In this document: positions 32,372 to 42,142 of the stretch, piece by piece
Layout: each line of letters starts with the position of its first letter
How positions within the stretch are numbered: position 1 is the first letter of the stretch
Assembly: GCF_023614235.1 (NCBI RefSeq)
Contig: NZ_CP094264.1
Location: forward strand, 3,472,001-3,536,000
Reading direction: 5' to 3'
DNA: 64,000 nt
Source of the DNA: Streptomyces sp. MRC013
GTDB taxonomy: Bacteria > Actinomycetota > Actinomycetes > Streptomycetales > Streptomycetaceae
The notes under the pieces: generated by a model
The model's input: the letters and a program-made list of their open reading frames with translations, nothing else
Database searches by the model: none
What the model was told of the DNA's origin: nothing
Position numbers and translations under genes: made by a program

Positions 32372-33739
32372 ATGGACGACCTGCTGGGCCGGCTGCGCGC
32401 CGGCCTCCCCGCCGAGGCACTGATCACCGATCCGGACGTGACACCCTCCTACGCCGGCGACATGGCGGGTCTCTGCCCCGTCGGGGTCCCGGCCGCCGTC
32501 GTGCTGCCCCGCACCGTGGAGGAGGTGCGGCACGTGATGCGCACGGCCACCGCGCTGCGCGTCCCCGTCGTCCCGCAGGGCGCCCGCACCGGTCTGTCGG
32601 GAGCGGCCAACGCCGTCGACGGCTGCATCGTGCTGTCTCTGGTCAAGATGGACCGCATCCTCGACGTCAGCCCGGTCGACCGGACCGCCGTCGTCGAGCC
32701 GGGCGTCGTCAACGCCGTGCTGGCCCGGGCCGTCGCCGAGCACGGCCTGCACTACCCGCCCGACCCCTCCAGTTGGGAGACGTGCACCATCGGCGGCAAC
32801 ATCGGGACCGCCTCCGGTGGCCTGTGCTGCGTCAAGTACGGCGTCACCGCCGAGTACGTCCTCGGGCTGGACGTCGTTCTCGCCGACGGGCGGCTGCTGT
32901 CCACCGGCCGCCGTACCGCCAAGGGCGTCGCCGGGTACGACCTGACCCGGCTGTTCGTCGGCTCCGAGGGCACCCTCGGTGTCGTCGTCCGGGCGGTGCT
33001 CGCGCTCAGGCCGAAACCGCCCGTCCCCCTCGCCCTGGCCGCCGAGTTCACCTCCACCGCCGACGCGTGCGCCGCCGTCTGCGCGATCATGGAGCGGGGC
33101 CACACGCCGTCCCTGCTCGAACTGATGGACCGCACCACCGTCCACGCGGTCAACCGCCTCGGTCATATGGGCCTGCCCGACACCACCGCCGCGCTGCTGC
33201 TGGCCGCGTTCGACACCCCGGACCCCGCCGCCGACCTGGCCGCCGTGGGGGAGCTGTGCCGCGCGGCCGGGGCCACCGCGGTCGTCCCCGCCGAGGACCC
33301 CGCCGAATCCGAGCTGCTCCTCCAGGCGCGCAGGATGTCCCTGCCGGCCATGGAGGCGGTCTCCACCGCCACGATGATCGACGACGTGTGCGTACCCCGC
33401 TCCCGGCTCGCCGAGATGCTCGACGGCACGGCCGCCATCGCCGCCGAGCACGGCCTGACCATCGGCGTCTGCGCCCACGCGGGCGACGGCAACACCCACC
33501 CCGTCGTGTGCTTCGACCGCACCGATCCGGACGAGACCCGGCGCGCCCGCGCGTCGTTCGACGCCATCATGGCCCTCGGTCTGGAACTGGGCGGCACCAT
33601 CACCGGGGAACACGGCGTCGGCCTCCTCAAGCGGGAGTGGCTCGCCCGCGAACTCGGCCCGGTGGGTCTCGAACTGCAGCGCGAGATCAAGCGGGTGTTC
33701 GACCCGTTGGGCCTCCTCAACCCGGGCAAGGTCCTCTGA
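32372..33739 (+). CDS. FAD-binding glycolate/D-lactate oxidase-type enzyme (GlcD family)
   Basis: 455 residues. FAD_binding_4 domain: VPVVPQGARTGLSGAANAV (about 68-86) and the pyrophosphate-binding IGGNIGTASGGLCCVKYG (about 140-157), GSEGTLGVV; C-terminal FAD-oxidase_C with HAGDGNTHPVVCFD and TGEHGVGLLKREWL (metal/substrate residues). Oxidises a 2-hydroxy acid; glycolate versus D-lactate cannot be settled. Starts at ATG 32372. No FeS partner gene alongside. Confidence 0.9.
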   Translation: MDDLLGRLRAGLPAEALITDPDVTPSYAGDMAGLCPVGVPAAVVLPRTVEEVRHVMRTATALRVPVVPQGARTGLSGAANAVDGCIVLSLVKMDRILDVSPVDRTAVVEPGVVNAVLARAVAEHGLHYPPDPSSWETCTIGGNIGTASGGLCCVKYGVTAEYVLGLDVVLADGRLLSTGRRTAKGVAGYDLTRLFVGSEGTLGVVVRAVLALRPKPPVPLALAAEFTSTADACAAVCAIMERGHTPSLLELMDRTTVHAVNRLGHMGLPDTTAALLLAAFDTPDPAADLAAVGELCRAAGATAVVPAEDPAESELLLQARRMSLPAMEAVSTATMIDDVCVPRSRLAEMLDGTAAIAAEHGLTIGVCAHAGDGNTHPVVCFDRTDPDETRRARASFDAIMALGLELGGTITGEHGVGLLKREWLARELGPVGLELQREIKRVFDPLGLLNPGKVL

Positions 33740-33964
33740 CTCTCCGTGACTCCGCACCCGGGCCGTTCCGGCGCGTCCGCGGGAGGAAGGGCGGCTCTCC
33801 GCCCCACCGCCAGGCACTCCTCCCCGGCGGACCGTCGTCACGTTGGGTGACGACATCGTGACCGAATGGGGGGCCTCTGTCGCGGAGCGGCCCGGGGGCG
33901 TCCGGCGGTCTGATAGATGTGGTGCCGTGAAGTGAGGCCCTCGAGGAGATACGGGACCACGGTG

Positions 33965-35395
33965 ATGAGCGCCCCAACTCCGGCAACCGGCGACGGCAGC
34001 CCCGAAGCCGGTTACTACCCGGACCCCTCCATCCCCGGCTACATCCGATACTGGAACGGTGCCGCCTGGGTGCCGGGTACGAGCCGCCCGGCGCCCGCGG
34101 AGGGCGAGGCCGCCCCGGTGCCGCCGGCTCCCGCCGCGCCCTCCCGGGTCCCGGCCGTCGAGGAGACCGGGCCGGTCTTCCTCGACGAGGAACCCGGGGT
34201 GGCGTCCGAGCCCGGTCCCGGCACCCCGCCGGAACGGGAGGCGGGGCCCGAGCCGGCGTCCGCGTGGCAGGCCGACATCTCCCGCCAGCGCGGCCTCGAA
34301 GGCGACCGGGACCTCTCGTGGGGCGCGGCCGGCCTGCCGGACCCCCGGGTGCCGGCCGCCGACCCGGCGGGCGGCGGGCCGCCCGGCGTACGGCGGGCGG
34401 AACCGGAGCCGGAGGCGCGGACCGCCCCCGGCGGCGCGACGGCCGCGCGGGCGTCCGAGGCGGAGGCGTCCCGCACCCCGGACGCCCCGGCCCCGCACGG
34501 CCCGCACCCCCAGCTCCAGGGTCCGCAGGCCCAGGTGCCGCAATCCCAGGGTCCGCAGGCCCCCGCGTACGTCCCGGTCCCGACTCCGGCGGCCCGGCCG
34601 CAGCCGTCCTCCGCGCACCCGGTCCCGCCGCAGGCGGCCGCCCCCGCCCCCGCGGCCCCGGTCACCTCCGCTCCCGGTGGTGCCGCCCTCTCCTGGGCGC
34701 AGCAGGTCCACCGACTGGCCCAGCCCGCCCCCGTGCAACCGCAGCCCGCCCCCGTTCCGCCGCAGCCCGCCCCCGTGCAACCGCAGCCCGCTCCCGTGCA
34801 GCCGCGGCCCGGCTCCGGCCTGCCGGGGGAGGACGTCGCCGAGCAGCCCGTCGTCCCGTGGAAGCCGCCGGTCAGCGACCCGTTCCTGCGCGCCGCCCAG
34901 GAACGGGCCGCCGCGCGGCCGGCCGGGCTCGGCAGGCGGTTCGCCGCGCGCCTCGTCGACAGCCTGGTGCTCGGCGCGCTCGCCGGGGCGGCGGGCACGC
35001 CGTTCGTGCTGAACGCCGTCGACCACATCACCGCCAAGATCGAGCAGGCGGAACGGTCCGGCGAGACGGTCAGGGTGTGGCTGGTGGACGGCACCACCTC
35101 CGTCCAGTTCGGGATCGCCCTCGGCATCCTGCTGGTGCTCGGCGTGCTGTACGAGGCGCTGCCGACCGCCAAGTGGGGCCGGACGCTCGGCAAGAGGCTC
35201 TGCGGGACCGAGGTGCGGGGCATCGAGTCGCACGAACCGCCGTCGTTCGGGGCGGCGCTGCGCCGCTGGCTGGTGTACGGGGTACTCGGCCTGACCGGGA
35301 TCGGCGTGCTCAACGTGGTGTGGTGCCTGTTCGACCGGCCGTGGCGTCAGTGCTGGCACGACAAGGCGGCCGGCACGTTCGTGGCGGGGCGCTGA
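33965..35395 (+). CDS. RDD-family membrane protein with DUF2510 and Pro-rich linker
   Basis: 476 residues. N-terminal DUF2510 segment (AGYYPDPSIPGYIRYWNGAA, about 16-35), a 230-residue Pro/Ala/Glu linker with QPAP repeats (PVQPQPAPVPPQPAPVQPQP), then an RDD domain with three or four TM segments (GLGRRFAARLVDSLVLGALA ... GRTLGKRLCGTEVRG). RDD proteins are membrane proteins, some linked to transport; role unknown. ATG 33965, with GTG 33962 as an alternative. Followed by a second RDD gene. Confidence 0.85.
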   Translation: MSAPTPATGDGSPEAGYYPDPSIPGYIRYWNGAAWVPGTSRPAPAEGEAAPVPPAPAAPSRVPAVEETGPVFLDEEPGVASEPGPGTPPEREAGPEPASAWQADISRQRGLEGDRDLSWGAAGLPDPRVPAADPAGGGPPGVRRAEPEPEARTAPGGATAARASEAEASRTPDAPAPHGPHPQLQGPQAQVPQSQGPQAPAYVPVPTPAARPQPSSAHPVPPQAAAPAPAAPVTSAPGGAALSWAQQVHRLAQPAPVQPQPAPVPPQPAPVQPQPAPVQPRPGSGLPGEDVAEQPVVPWKPPVSDPFLRAAQERAAARPAGLGRRFAARLVDSLVLGALAGAAGTPFVLNAVDHITAKIEQAERSGETVRVWLVDGTTSVQFGIALGILLVLGVLYEALPTAKWGRTLGKRLCGTEVRGIESHEPPSFGAALRRWLVYGVLGLTGIGVLNVVWCLFDRPWRQCWHDKAAGTFVAGR

Positions 35396-35458
35396 CGCCT
35401 TCCCCCGAACGGCACATGACCGGATGCGGGAGCCGGTGGGTCGGGATGCACTGCCCCC

Positions 35459-36127
35459 ATGAGCAACGAACCGCCGACGCCCGGCCCGCCCCCCGAGGAC
35501 GATCCGTTCCGCAAACACCCGCAGGAGCCGCCGCCACCCCCACCGGGCGGCGGCACGCCCCCGCCCCCGCCGCCCCCTCCGCCGCCGGGCGGTGAGGGCC
35601 CGTACGGCGGGGGCCCGTACGGCTACGGAGGCGCCGATCCGCTCGGCGGGATGCCGCCGCTCGCCGACACCGGCAAGCGGGTCCTGGCGCGTCTCGTCGA
35701 CTGGCTCGTCATCGCCGTACCGCTGGCACTCATCGGCATCCCCTTCGGCGTCTACTCCCGGGTGAGTGACGAGTCGGCGAGCCTCGGCGACGTGTGGACG
35801 TCGGGCAACACCGGCGGACAGTGGCTGTTCCAGCTCCTGTCGATCGCGGCGTACGTGGCGTACGACACCTTCATGACGGCGAAGCGGAACGGCCGGACCC
35901 TCGGCAAGCGGATGACCGGCCTGCGGGTCGCCATGCTCGACGACGGCAGCGTCCCCTCGGTGAGCACCGCGCTGACGAGGGCGCTCGTGCTGTGGCTGCC
36001 CACGCTGATCTGCTGCGCCTGCCTGTGGCCGCTGCTGCTGCTCGTCCTGATCCTGGTGGACAAGCCGTACAAGCAGGGCCTGCACGACAAGGCGGCGAAG
36101 ACCGTCGTGGTGTCGGAGACGGGATGA
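35459..36127 (+). CDS. RDD-family membrane protein, second of a tandem pair
   Basis: 222 residues from ATG 35459. Pro/Gly-rich head (PPPPPPGGEGPYGGGPYGYG), then GKRVLARLVDWLVIAVPLAL, KRNGRTLGKRMTGLRVAMLD and a Cys-containing TM (PTLICCACLWPLLLLVLILV), ending KQGLHDKAAKTVVV. The last motif (HDKAA.T.VV) is shared with the upstream paralogue. 63 bp separate the two; a duplication within one operon is likely. Confidence 0.88.
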   Translation: MSNEPPTPGPPPEDDPFRKHPQEPPPPPPGGGTPPPPPPPPPPGGEGPYGGGPYGYGGADPLGGMPPLADTGKRVLARLVDWLVIAVPLALIGIPFGVYSRVSDESASLGDVWTSGNTGGQWLFQLLSIAAYVAYDTFMTAKRNGRTLGKRMTGLRVAMLDDGSVPSVSTALTRALVLWLPTLICCACLWPLLLLVLILVDKPYKQGLHDKAAKTVVVSETG

Positions 36128-36663
36128 CGGCCGCGGGTCCGGCGCCCGCCCCGCCGAACCCGCTTCCCGCCCCCGACCCGCCTCTCCCGGATCCGCTTCC
36201 CCCCGGGTTCGCATCCCCCGGGATCCGCTTCCCCGGGTCCGCTTCCCCGGACCCGCTTCCCCCGGGACGCTCGCGAAAGCGCGGGGAGGTCGCGGGGGAG
36301 GCCGCGTGCCGCGTCCGGCGGTGCGCGCCCGCCTTCCGGGCGTTCACCCCACCCGTCCGGTACGACCGGGGCTCCGTCAGGTGGGGGTGATCAAGACGTC
36401 AACGGTCATGACGGGCGGGCGGGGAGGCGGGGCGGCGGTCGACGGCGGTCGGGGGCGAGACGGGCGTCGCTCCGCGCGGCGGGCGCCGGTCTGTCCGGTA
36501 TGCGGATCAGGTGTCCACATAGGGTATGCGGCCCGTGGAAGTCAAGACTGTCTTTTTTTGCGTAAGTCCGGTCGAATGTCGTCACTTGTGGCGCGACACC
36601 GCACGCGAATAATCACGTAACCCCCCGTTCGTGTCAGCGGTGCGCAGGGGAGGAAACAAACAA
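36128..36663. other. Repeat-bearing intergenic region upstream of the M6 protease
   Basis: 536 bp. 36150-36265 has degenerate tandem copies of about 18 bp centred on GGATCCGCTTCCCC. 36497-36535 holds GGTATGCGG twice, 30 bp apart, in an AT-richer patch, then GACTGTCTTTTTTTGCG. The second part is the likely promoter and operator of the protease. No gene recognised. Confidence 0.5.
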
Positions 36664-39105
36664 GTGACCAGCAGACGACGGGCGTTCCGCACGTCCGCGG
36701 TGTTCGTGGCCCTGGCCGCGACCGCCGCCACCGCCGGGACCCTCACCACGGCGGCCCACGCCGACAACCGTCCGGAGACGGGCATCGAGCGCCACGACCC
36801 GGCGCCGGGCGCGGGCCACGGCCACGCCCACGACAAGGCCGCGGGCGTCGACCACGACCTCGAGGGCCCGTTCACCGAGCAGCAGGAGAAGCAGCGCGAG
36901 GCGGCGCTGGAGCAGGTCCTCTCCGGCGAGTCCAAGGTGGAGCGCCGCGGCGCCTCCAAGGTGGTCAAGCTCGACGACAAGAAGTACGTCGAGCTCGGCC
37001 GGGAGAAGACCGACAAGATCTTCACCATCCTCGTCGAGTTCGGCGACAAGGTCGACAACGAGACCCTCGTCGACCGCAAGGACGACGACACCGACGAGCT
37101 GAAGCCCAAGTTCGGCGGCGCGCCCGGTCCGCTGCACAACGAGATAGCCGAGCCGGACCGGTCGAAGGACAACTCCACCGCCTGGCAGGCCGACTACGAC
37201 CGGGACCACTACCAGGACCTGTACTTCGGCACCGGCAAGGACGAGGACGGCAACGAGAAGCACTCGCTGAAGACCTACTACGAGCGCACCTCGTCCGGCC
37301 GCTACTCGGTCGACGGCACCGTCTCGGACTGGGTCAAGGTCGAGTACAACGAGGCCCGCTACGGCTCCAACTACTGCGGCCAGACCAACTGCTCCACCGT
37401 CTGGGACGCCGTCCGCGACGGCGTGACCGCGTGGACCGCCGACCAGAAGGCGGAGGGCAAGTCCGACGCCGAGATCAAGGCGATGCTGGCCGAGTACGAC
37501 CGGTGGGACCGCTACGACTTCGACGGCGACGGCGACTTCAACGAGGCCGACGGCTACATCGACCACTTCCAGATCGTCCACGCGGGCGAGGACGAGTCGG
37601 CGGGCGGCGGCGCGGAGGGCACCGACGCCCTGTGGGCCCACCGCTGGTACGCGTACGGCACCGACGCCGGCAGGACCGGCCCGGCCGGCAACAAGGCCGG
37701 CGGCACGCAGATCGGCGACACCGGCATCTGGGTCGGCGACTACACGATGCAGCCGGAGAACGGCGGCCTCGGCGTCTTCGCCCACGAGTACGGCCACGAC
37801 CTCGGCCTGCCGGACCTCTACGACACCTCCGGCCGCGCGGGCGCCGAGAACTCCACCGGCTTCTGGTCGCTGATGTCCGTCGGTTCCTGGCTGGGCACCG
37901 GCAAGGACGCCATCGGCGACCTGCCGGGCGACATGACCGCCTGGGACAAGCTGCAGCTGGGCTGGCTCGACTACGAGAAGGCCAAGGCCGCCACGGAGTC
38001 CAGGCACAAGCTGGGCGTCGCGGCGTACAACACCAAGGACCCGCAGGCGCTCGTCGTCGAGCTGCCGAAGAAGAAGGTCACCACCCCGATCGTCAAGCCG
38101 GCCCAGGGCGCCACCCAGTGGTGGAGCAACATGGGTGACGACCTCAAGAACACCCTCACCCGCTCCGTCGACCTGACGGGCAAGTCCAAGGCCGAGCTCT
38201 CGCTCGACGGCTGGTGGGACATCGAGGCCGAGTACGACTACCTGTACGCCGAGGTCTCCACGGACGGCGGCGCCCGGTGGACCGCCCTCGACGGCACCGC
38301 CGACGGCACCCCGATCGCCAAGGACGCCGGCGGCGCCACCGGCCTGACCGACGTCTCCGGGTCGTTCAAGAAGCTCGTGTACCCGCTCGACGCGTACGCC
38401 GGCAAGAAGATCGACATCCGCTTCCGCTACCAGACGGACGGCGGCGTGGCCCAGAAGGGCTTCGCGGCGGACAACATCGTCGTGACGGCCGACGGCGCCC
38501 CGCTCTTCGCGGACGACGCCGAGACCCAGGCCGCCGGCTGGACGGCGAAGGGCTTCTCCCGCGTCGGCGAGGCGATCACCGACGAGTACCCGCAGTACTA
38601 CATCGCGGAGAACCGCCAGTACGTCTCCTACGACAAGACCCTGAAGGTCGGCCCGTACAACTTCGGTTTCGCGGGCGACAGGGCCAGCTGGGTGGAGCAC
38701 TACCCGTACCAGACCGGCCTGCTGGTCTGGAAATGGGACACCTCCCAGAAGGACAACAACACGGCCGTCCACCCCGGTGAGGGCCTCGTCCTCCCCGTCG
38801 ACGCCCACCCCAAGCCGCTGACCTGGGCCGACGGCACGCTGATGCGCAACCGCGTCCAGTCCCACGACGCGCCGTTCAGCCGCTTCGGCACCGACCGCAT
38901 CACGCTGCACAAGGCGGACGTCCCGCAGCGGATCGGCGGCCTGCCGGGCAACCCGGTCTTCGACGACCGCAAGGGCGTGTACTGGTTCGAGAGCAACCCG
39001 CGCGCCGGTGTGAAGGTGTCCGACACCAACACCCGGATCGCGATCACCGAGCAGCCGCGCCACGGCCGCACGATCACCGTCCAGGTGGGTCCGTCCACCA
39101 GGTGA
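36664..39105 (+). CDS. Secreted M6-family metalloprotease (immune inhibitor A type)
   Basis: 813 residues from GTG 36664 with a strong GGGGAGGAAACAAACAA leader. Signal peptide: basic SRRRAFRTSAVF, hydrophobic VALAATAATAGTLTTAA, cleavage near AHA-DN, then an acidic pro-region. Zinc site HEYGHDLGLPDLYD has HExxH (His374, His378). The DFDGDGDFNEADGYID loop looks like a calcium site. The C-terminal half contains MAM/VEG-like beta domains. Family members are exported proteases that attack host or matrix proteins; here probably nutrient scavenging or developmental. Regulated from the repeat-bearing region upstream. Confidence 0.93.
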   Translation: MTSRRRAFRTSAVFVALAATAATAGTLTTAAHADNRPETGIERHDPAPGAGHGHAHDKAAGVDHDLEGPFTEQQEKQREAALEQVLSGESKVERRGASKVVKLDDKKYVELGREKTDKIFTILVEFGDKVDNETLVDRKDDDTDELKPKFGGAPGPLHNEIAEPDRSKDNSTAWQADYDRDHYQDLYFGTGKDEDGNEKHSLKTYYERTSSGRYSVDGTVSDWVKVEYNEARYGSNYCGQTNCSTVWDAVRDGVTAWTADQKAEGKSDAEIKAMLAEYDRWDRYDFDGDGDFNEADGYIDHFQIVHAGEDESAGGGAEGTDALWAHRWYAYGTDAGRTGPAGNKAGGTQIGDTGIWVGDYTMQPENGGLGVFAHEYGHDLGLPDLYDTSGRAGAENSTGFWSLMSVGSWLGTGKDAIGDLPGDMTAWDKLQLGWLDYEKAKAATESRHKLGVAAYNTKDPQALVVELPKKKVTTPIVKPAQGATQWWSNMGDDLKNTLTRSVDLTGKSKAELSLDGWWDIEAEYDYLYAEVSTDGGARWTALDGTADGTPIAKDAGGATGLTDVSGSFKKLVYPLDAYAGKKIDIRFRYQTDGGVAQKGFAADNIVVTADGAPLFADDAETQAAGWTAKGFSRVGEAITDEYPQYYIAENRQYVSYDKTLKVGPYNFGFAGDRASWVEHYPYQTGLLVWKWDTSQKDNNTAVHPGEGLVLPVDAHPKPLTWADGTLMRNRVQSHDAPFSRFGTDRITLHKADVPQRIGGLPGNPVFDDRKGVYWFESNPRAGVKVSDTNTRIAITEQPRHGRTITVQVGPSTR

Positions 39106-39130
39106 CCTAGGAAACCCCAGGTCGCAGCTT

Positions 39131-39166
39131 GATCGGCCGTCGCCCCCTGGCGGGCGGCGGCCGATC
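39131..39166. terminator. Hairpin after the M6 protease
   Basis: GATCGGCCG (39131-39139) with CGGCCGATC (39158-39166), extended inward by a G-U and four GC pairs to 14 bp. Confidence 0.75.
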
Positions 39167-39225
39167 GTGCTTAGGTGCGTCTGACCGGTTCCAGGGACAC
39201 ACCTCTCAGCGGGGGAGCACTCGGC

Positions 39226-39522
39226 ATGCCCGGTGGGGGTTTCTGCACGCTGCCCGGCGGCAGCATGGTCGTCGCGCTGAGCCTGCCCGACCCGGGCGGC
39301 GAGGGCGAGGTCCGCATCCTGGTGCACGCGGTGAACCGGCCGCGCGCGCTGACCCGGCTGCGCAACCTCGGTCTGCGCGCCCACCTGCGGGGCAACACCC
39401 ACCCGCCGACGCCCGACGAGGTCACCGCCGTGCTGCACCATCCCGACGGGCTGCTGTGGCGGGCGACCCCCGGCCGCGAACAGGAGCTGTGGCGCCCGAT
39501 ACGCGCCCTGCTGGGCCCCTGA
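39226..39522 (+). CDS. Small conserved Streptomyces protein, unknown
   Basis: 98 residues. ATG 39226 follows GGGGGAG at a good distance and is preferred over GTG 39175. Compact, with LVHAVNRPRALTRLRNLGLR and LHHPDGLLWRATPGREQELW. I recall a homologue next to the immune-inhibitor-A-like protease in S. coelicolor but no function. Confidence 0.65.
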   Translation: MPGGGFCTLPGGSMVVALSLPDPGGEGEVRILVHAVNRPRALTRLRNLGLRAHLRGNTHPPTPDEVTAVLHHPDGLLWRATPGREQELWRPIRALLGP

Positions 39523-39621
39523 ACCCCTGAGCCCCGCCCCCGGGCGCTCCCGCCCCGGTCTCCCGGGGCGCCCCGGCCCCCGGCCCCGGTCTCCCGGGGC
39601 ACCCCGGCCCCGGCGAGCCGC

Positions 39622-40209
39622 TCAGACGACCGGTTCGCCGCTCAGCTCGACCCCGGCCGCGCGGAGCTCCTCCAGGGCCCTGCGGGTGCTCTCCCCGGAG
39701 ACGCCCGCCGTGAGGCCGAGCAGCACGCGCGTGCGGAAGCCCTCCGCGACCGCGTCCAGGGCGGTGGCCCGCACGCAGTGGTCGGTCGCGATGCCCACGA
39801 CGTCGACCTCCGTCACGTCGCGGGACCGCAGCCAGTCCGCGAGGAGGACGCCGTTCTCGTCGCCGCCCTCGAAGCCGCTGTACGCGGCCGTGTGCGCGCC
39901 CTTGTCGAACACGGCCTCGACGGCGCCGGAGGCGACGGCGGGCGCGAAGTTCGGGTGGAACCCGACGCCCTCGGTGCCCGCCACGCAGTGCGGCGGCCAG
40001 GAACGGACGAAGTCGGGGTGCGCGGAGAAGTGGTCGCCCGGATCGACGTGGTGGTCGCGCGTCGCGACGACGTGCCGGTAGCCGACCCCCGCGGTCTGGC
40101 CGATCAGGTCCGTGACGGCGGCGGCGACGTCCGCGCCCCCCGCCACCGCGAGGCTGCCGCCCTCGCAGAAGTCGTTCTGAACGTCGACGACGATCAATGC
40201 GCGGTGCAT
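39622..40209 (-). CDS. pncA: Nicotinamidase / isochorismatase-fold hydrolase
   Basis: 195 residues from ATG 40209 (AAGGA upstream). Hydrolyses nicotinamide to nicotinate in NAD salvage. Catalytic triad visible: Asp in VVDVQNDF, Lys in FDKGAHTAAYSGF, Cys in ATDHCV, with metal ligands in the ATRDHHVDPGDHF segment. Same strand as, and just downstream of, the nicotinate phosphoribosyltransferase gene, i.e. two consecutive steps of the Preiss-Handler salvage route. Confidence 0.92.
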   Translation of the reverse strand: MHRALIVVDVQNDFCEGGSLAVAGGADVAAAVTDLIGQTAGVGYRHVVATRDHHVDPGDHFSAHPDFVRSWPPHCVAGTEGVGFHPNFAPAVASGAVEAVFDKGAHTAAYSGFEGGDENGVLLADWLRSRDVTEVDVVGIATDHCVRATALDAVAEGFRTRVLLGLTAGVSGESTRRALEELRAAGVELSGEPVV

Positions 40210-40355
40210 GGGGGTCCTTACGGTGGAGGAGTGGTCGGTGGTCACCGGGAGGGGACGCCCCCGAGCCTAGAGACTTCCCCCTCCCGGCGGGAGGCCCGGG
40301 TGGGGCGCGCCCCGCCGGACCCGGGGAGCGGGCGGAGCGCCGCCGGCGCGGTCCC

Positions 40356-41708
40356 TCAGTGTCCGGGGGCCGGGCCCGGCTCGTGGAACTCGGTGGGCAG
40401 CACGGGCTCGCCGTGCGACAGCTGGACGGCCGACAGGGGCAGTCCCGCGCGGGCGGCGACGTGCCGCTCCCGTGCCGCCTCCAGCGGCTCCCGGGCGACC
40501 ACCTCCCCGCCCTCGACCAGCAGCCGCTGCAACTGCCGCCCGGCCAGTTCCTCGGGTACGCGGCCGGTGCCGACGACCTCGGCCTCGGCGACGCCCCCGG
40601 CGTCCAGCCGCCGGGCCGCCCACTTGCGGCCGCCCACCGACGCCTTGCCGCCCACGGACCGCTTGGCGACGGGCCGCAGCGGGGCGGCCGGGTCCGCCGA
40701 GTCGGCGCGGGCGACCATCTTGTAGACCATCGAGCCGGTCGGGTGCCCGCTGCCGGTCACCAGCCGCGTGCCGACGCCGTACGCGTCCACGGGCGCGGAG
40801 GCCAGCGAGGCGATGGCGTACTCGTCCAGGTCCGACGTGACGACGATCCGCGTGTCGCGGGCGCCCAGCTCGTCCAGCTGCTGCCGCACCCGGTGCGCCA
40901 CCAGCAGCAGGTCGCCGGAGTCGATGCGCACGGCGCCGAGCCCGGGCCCGGCCACCTCCACGGCGGTCCGCACGGCCTCGCCGACGTCGTACGTGTCGAC
41001 CAGCAGCGTCGTCCCCCGCCCCAGCGCGTCCACCTGCACCCGGAACGCCTCCCGCTCGGTGTCGTGCAGCAGCGTGAAGGCGTGCGCGGACGTGCCGACG
41101 GTCGGGATGCCGTACCGGAACCCGGCGGCCAGGTCGGAGGTGGAGTCGAAGCCGCCCACGTACGCGGCGCGCGCCGCGGCGACGGCGGCCAGCTCGTGGG
41201 TGCGCCGGGCGCCCATCTCGATCAGCCCGCGCCCGCCGGCCGCCGTCGACATCCGGGAGGCGGCGGCGGCGATGGCGGAGTCGTGGTTGAGGATGGAGAG
41301 GACCACCGTCTCCAGCAGCACGCACTCGGCGAAGGAGCCCTCGACGCGGAGGATCGGCGAGCCGGGGAAGTACACCTCGCCCTCGGGGTAGCCCCAGATG
41401 TCGCCGCCGAAGCGGTACCCCGCCAGCCAGGCGAGGGTCGGCTCGTCGACGACGCCCCGCTCCCTCAGGAAGGCGAGCACGGCGTCGTCGAAGCGGAAGT
41501 TCTCCACGGCGTCCAGGACGCGGCCGGTGCCGGCCACCACCCCGTACCGGCGCCCCTCGGGGAGGCGCCGGGTGAAGACCTCGAAGACCGAGCGCCGGTC
41601 GGCGGTGCCGCCCCGCAGGGCCGCCCGGAGCATGGTCAGCTCGTACTGGTCGGTGAAGAGCGCGGTGGACGGCACAGCCACCGGAAGCCCTAGGTCCGCA
41701 GCGTTCAT
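40356..41708 (-). CDS. pncB: Nicotinate phosphoribosyltransferase
   Basis: 450 residues. Makes nicotinate mononucleotide from nicotinate and PRPP, the step after PncA. Motifs: [19 protein letters not shown] (N-terminus), [20 protein letters not shown], the catalytic-loop VGTSAHAF (His phosphorylated in the family), RIDSGDL. ATG 41708. Transcribed toward pncA, 146 bp gap. Confidence 0.95.
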   Translation of the reverse strand: MNAADLGLPVAVPSTALFTDQYELTMLRAALRGGTADRRSVFEVFTRRLPEGRRYGVVAGTGRVLDAVENFRFDDAVLAFLRERGVVDEPTLAWLAGYRFGGDIWGYPEGEVYFPGSPILRVEGSFAECVLLETVVLSILNHDSAIAAAASRMSTAAGGRGLIEMGARRTHELAAVAAARAAYVGGFDSTSDLAAGFRYGIPTVGTSAHAFTLLHDTEREAFRVQVDALGRGTTLLVDTYDVGEAVRTAVEVAGPGLGAVRIDSGDLLLVAHRVRQQLDELGARDTRIVVTSDLDEYAIASLASAPVDAYGVGTRLVTGSGHPTGSMVYKMVARADSADPAAPLRPVAKRSVGGKASVGGRKWAARRLDAGGVAEAEVVGTGRVPEELAGRQLQRLLVEGGEVVAREPLEAARERHVAARAGLPLSAVQLSHGEPVLPTEFHEPGPAPGH

Positions 41709-41836
41709 GCCAGGATCGTACCCCGAATACTCGTCAGAATGACGATTTCTCGTTCGAAAGCCTTCCCGGCCCGTTCCGGCGGGGTTCGGGGGCCCGTTCG
41801 TGCGACGGCGCGCGGGCGGTGGCAGGATTGGGGGGA

Positions 41837-42142
41837 GTGAGTGTCGCTCCCGTAGAGATCGAACGCACGGCCCCGGCGGAAGAGGGCCGCGCCGTCACCG
41901 AACCCGACGTGCCGTGGGTGACGATCGTCCACAACGACCCGGTCAACCTCATGAGCTACGTGACGTACGTCTTCCAGACCTACTTCGGCTACTCCAAGGA
42001 CAAGGCGCACAAGCTGATGCTCGACGTCCACCACAAGGGCCGGGCCGTGGTCTCCAGCGGCACCCGCGAGGAGATGGAGCGCGACGTGCAGGCGATGCAC
42101 GGGTACGGGCTGTGGGCGACCCTCTCCCAGGACCGCGGCTGA
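41837..42142 (+). CDS. clpS: ATP-dependent Clp protease adaptor ClpS
   Basis: 101 residues. Delivers N-degron substrates to ClpC/Clp[21 protein letters not shown] (about residues 28-47) has the binding-pocket D and N; the rest ends [15 protein letters not shown] 41837; a CAGGAT box (41823-41828) eight bases upstream suggests a leaderless or nearly leaderless transcript. The stop overlaps the next gene's start. Confidence 0.95.
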   Translation: MSVAPVEIERTAPAEEGRAVTEPDVPWVTIVHNDPVNLMSYVTYVFQTYFGYSKDKAHKLMLDVHHKGRAVVSSGTREEMERDVQAMHGYGLWATLSQDRG

